From NCBI GenBank assembly GCA_028821575.1, contig JAPPFW010000014.1:1-52635 (forward strand): a stretch of DNA of 52,635 nt, read 5' to 3'. Positions 52,200 to 52,635 of this stretch are shown here, in pieces. The position numbers and the translations under genes are program-made. The notes beneath the pieces are model-generated. The model was not told where the DNA came from. It saw only the letters and a program-made list of their open reading frames with translations, and ran no database searches. The DNA comes from a bacterium. GTDB lineage: Bacteria; Actinomycetota; Acidimicrobiia; Spongiisociales; Spongiisociaceae. Position 1 is the stretch's first letter, and the number at the start of each line of letters is the position of its first letter.

Positions 52200-52400
52200 A
52201 TGAATGCAATAACCCGTGTCGTCCGACGTGCGATCCGCTCCGTGGCCGGGGAGGAGGGGCAGGTGACGGTCGAGTACACCCTGGTGGGCATGTGCGCCGC
52301 CGGGATGGCCTCCCTGCTGCTCACATGGATCAACAAGACGAGCCTGATCGGAAAGTTCTTCGGCGCGGTGGTCCGCAACATCCACGGGCTCCTCGGCTGA
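52200..52400 (+). CDS. Flp-type pilin-like small protein (DUF4244-like)
   Basis: A 66-residue prepilin-like protein. A basic leader (RVVRRAIRSVAGEEG) is followed by QVTVEYTLVG and a hydrophobic segment, the arrangement of Flp/TadE-type prepilins with the conserved Glu five residues into the mature part and a probable cleavage after Gly in GEEG. RBS AGAAAGGAA precedes the ATG. It is the probable major or minor pilin of the Tad system. Confidence 0.85.
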   Translation: MNAITRVVRRAIRSVAGEEGQVTVEYTLVGMCAAGMASLLLTWINKTSLIGKFFGAVVRNIHGLLG

Positions 52401-52423
52401 GGACGGAACGAGGCTCCATCACC

Positions 52424-52515
52424 ATGGAGTTCGTCCTCGTCATGCCGCTTCTCTTCCTTCTCATCGTGGGGGTCGTGGAGGTGGGGGTGTTGGCGAGGAC
52501 TTCGCTCCAGCTGGC
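52424..52515 (+). CDS. TadE-like pseudopilin, truncated by contig end
   Basis: Only the N-terminus is readable: MEFVLVMPLLFLLIVGVVEVG, preceded in frame by Gly-Ser-Ile-Thr, which is the TadE/TadF-type 'GS.T.EF.L..P.L..L..G..E.G' pattern with its hydrophobic prepilin helix. The true start may lie slightly upstream, overlapping the pilin stop. From about 52516 the sequence degenerates into homopolymers and the gene is lost. Confidence 0.75.
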
Positions 52516-52635
52516 GGGGGGGGGGCCCCCCCGGGGGGGGCGGGGGGCCCCCCCCCCCCCGCAAGGAGGGGGAAAAAAAAAGGCCCCCCCCAGAGGAGGG
52601 GGGGGGGAAAAACCCACCCCCCCCCAAAAACAAAA
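52516..52635. other. contig-end homopolymer artefact
   Basis: Runs of 8-12 G, C and A residues replace normal sequence in mid-gene. The TadE reading frame should continue here. Read-end artefact or assembly noise; translations across it are meaningless. Confidence 0.8.

Overview
The window looks like a complete 52.6 kb contig from an uncultured, high-GC actinobacterium, probably Acidimicrobiia or a near relative. Both ends dissolve into long G/C/A homopolymer runs that look like read or assembly artefacts. The actinobacterial reading rests on frequent GTG/TTG starts, two F420/luciferase-type (LLM) oxidoreductases, a polyphosphate glucokinase, an aminopeptidase N next to a homologue of the mycothiol-dependent nitroreductase Rv2466c, a HAD hydrolase/Ssd-like/Tad pilus locus, and TANNNT-type promoter elements. 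Taxonomy is inference.

Layout. 0.3-4.1 kb: membrane XRE-type protein, sulfite-oxidase-like protein, CocE-type hydrolase, small cupin. 4.4-12.1 kb: a carbohydrate uptake and oxidation island (lipoprotein binding protein, two permeases, two Gfo/Idh/MocA dehydrogenases, VOC protein, bicupin), much of it clearly lower in GC than its surroundings and without an ABC ATPase gene. 12.5 kb: a selenocysteine tRNA. 12.7-18.4 kb: possible GroES-like small protein, HflX, polyphosphate glucokinase, arsenate reductase divergent from an aquaporin, 6-phosphogluconate dehydrogenase. 18.6-20.4 kb: two-gene type II restriction-modification system. 20.6-26.9 kb: phosphomannose isomerase, aminopeptidase N, a selenoprotein with a UPWC active site, LLM oxidoreductase, cation/Ca2+ exchanger. 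27.1-30.4 kb: TRAP transporter with DctQM convergent to DctP. 30.6-34.8 kb: leuCD-lgt and an aroF-chorismate mutase fusion preceded by a Tyr/Phe leader-peptide attenuator. 34.9-37.1 kb: aromatic amino acid decarboxylase and a cupin fused to ribbon-helix-helix-like segments. 37.2-48.1 kb: a nearly complete reductive pyrimidine catabolic locus with its own NMT1-type ABC transporter. 48.2-52.5 kb: HAD phosphatase and a Tad pilus operon truncated by the contig end.

How the genes work together. The pyrimidine locus would import a pyrimidine-like substrate, open dihydropyrimidines (dihydropyrimidinase), hydrolyse the ureido acid (nitrilase-type beta-ureidopropionase), transaminate beta-alanine and convert malonate semialdehyde to acetyl-CoA. 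No classical dihydropyrimidine dehydrogenase is present, and an F420-type LLM oxidoreductase sits at the end of the operon. The selenocysteine tRNA and the selenoprotein support each other: an in-frame TGA replaces the first Cys of the conserved CPWC motif and is followed at the right distance by a hairpin with a GGU apical loop. A roughly 160 bp repeat with terminal inverted repeats occurs twice (about 16.75 and 41.25 kb) and looks like a MITE.
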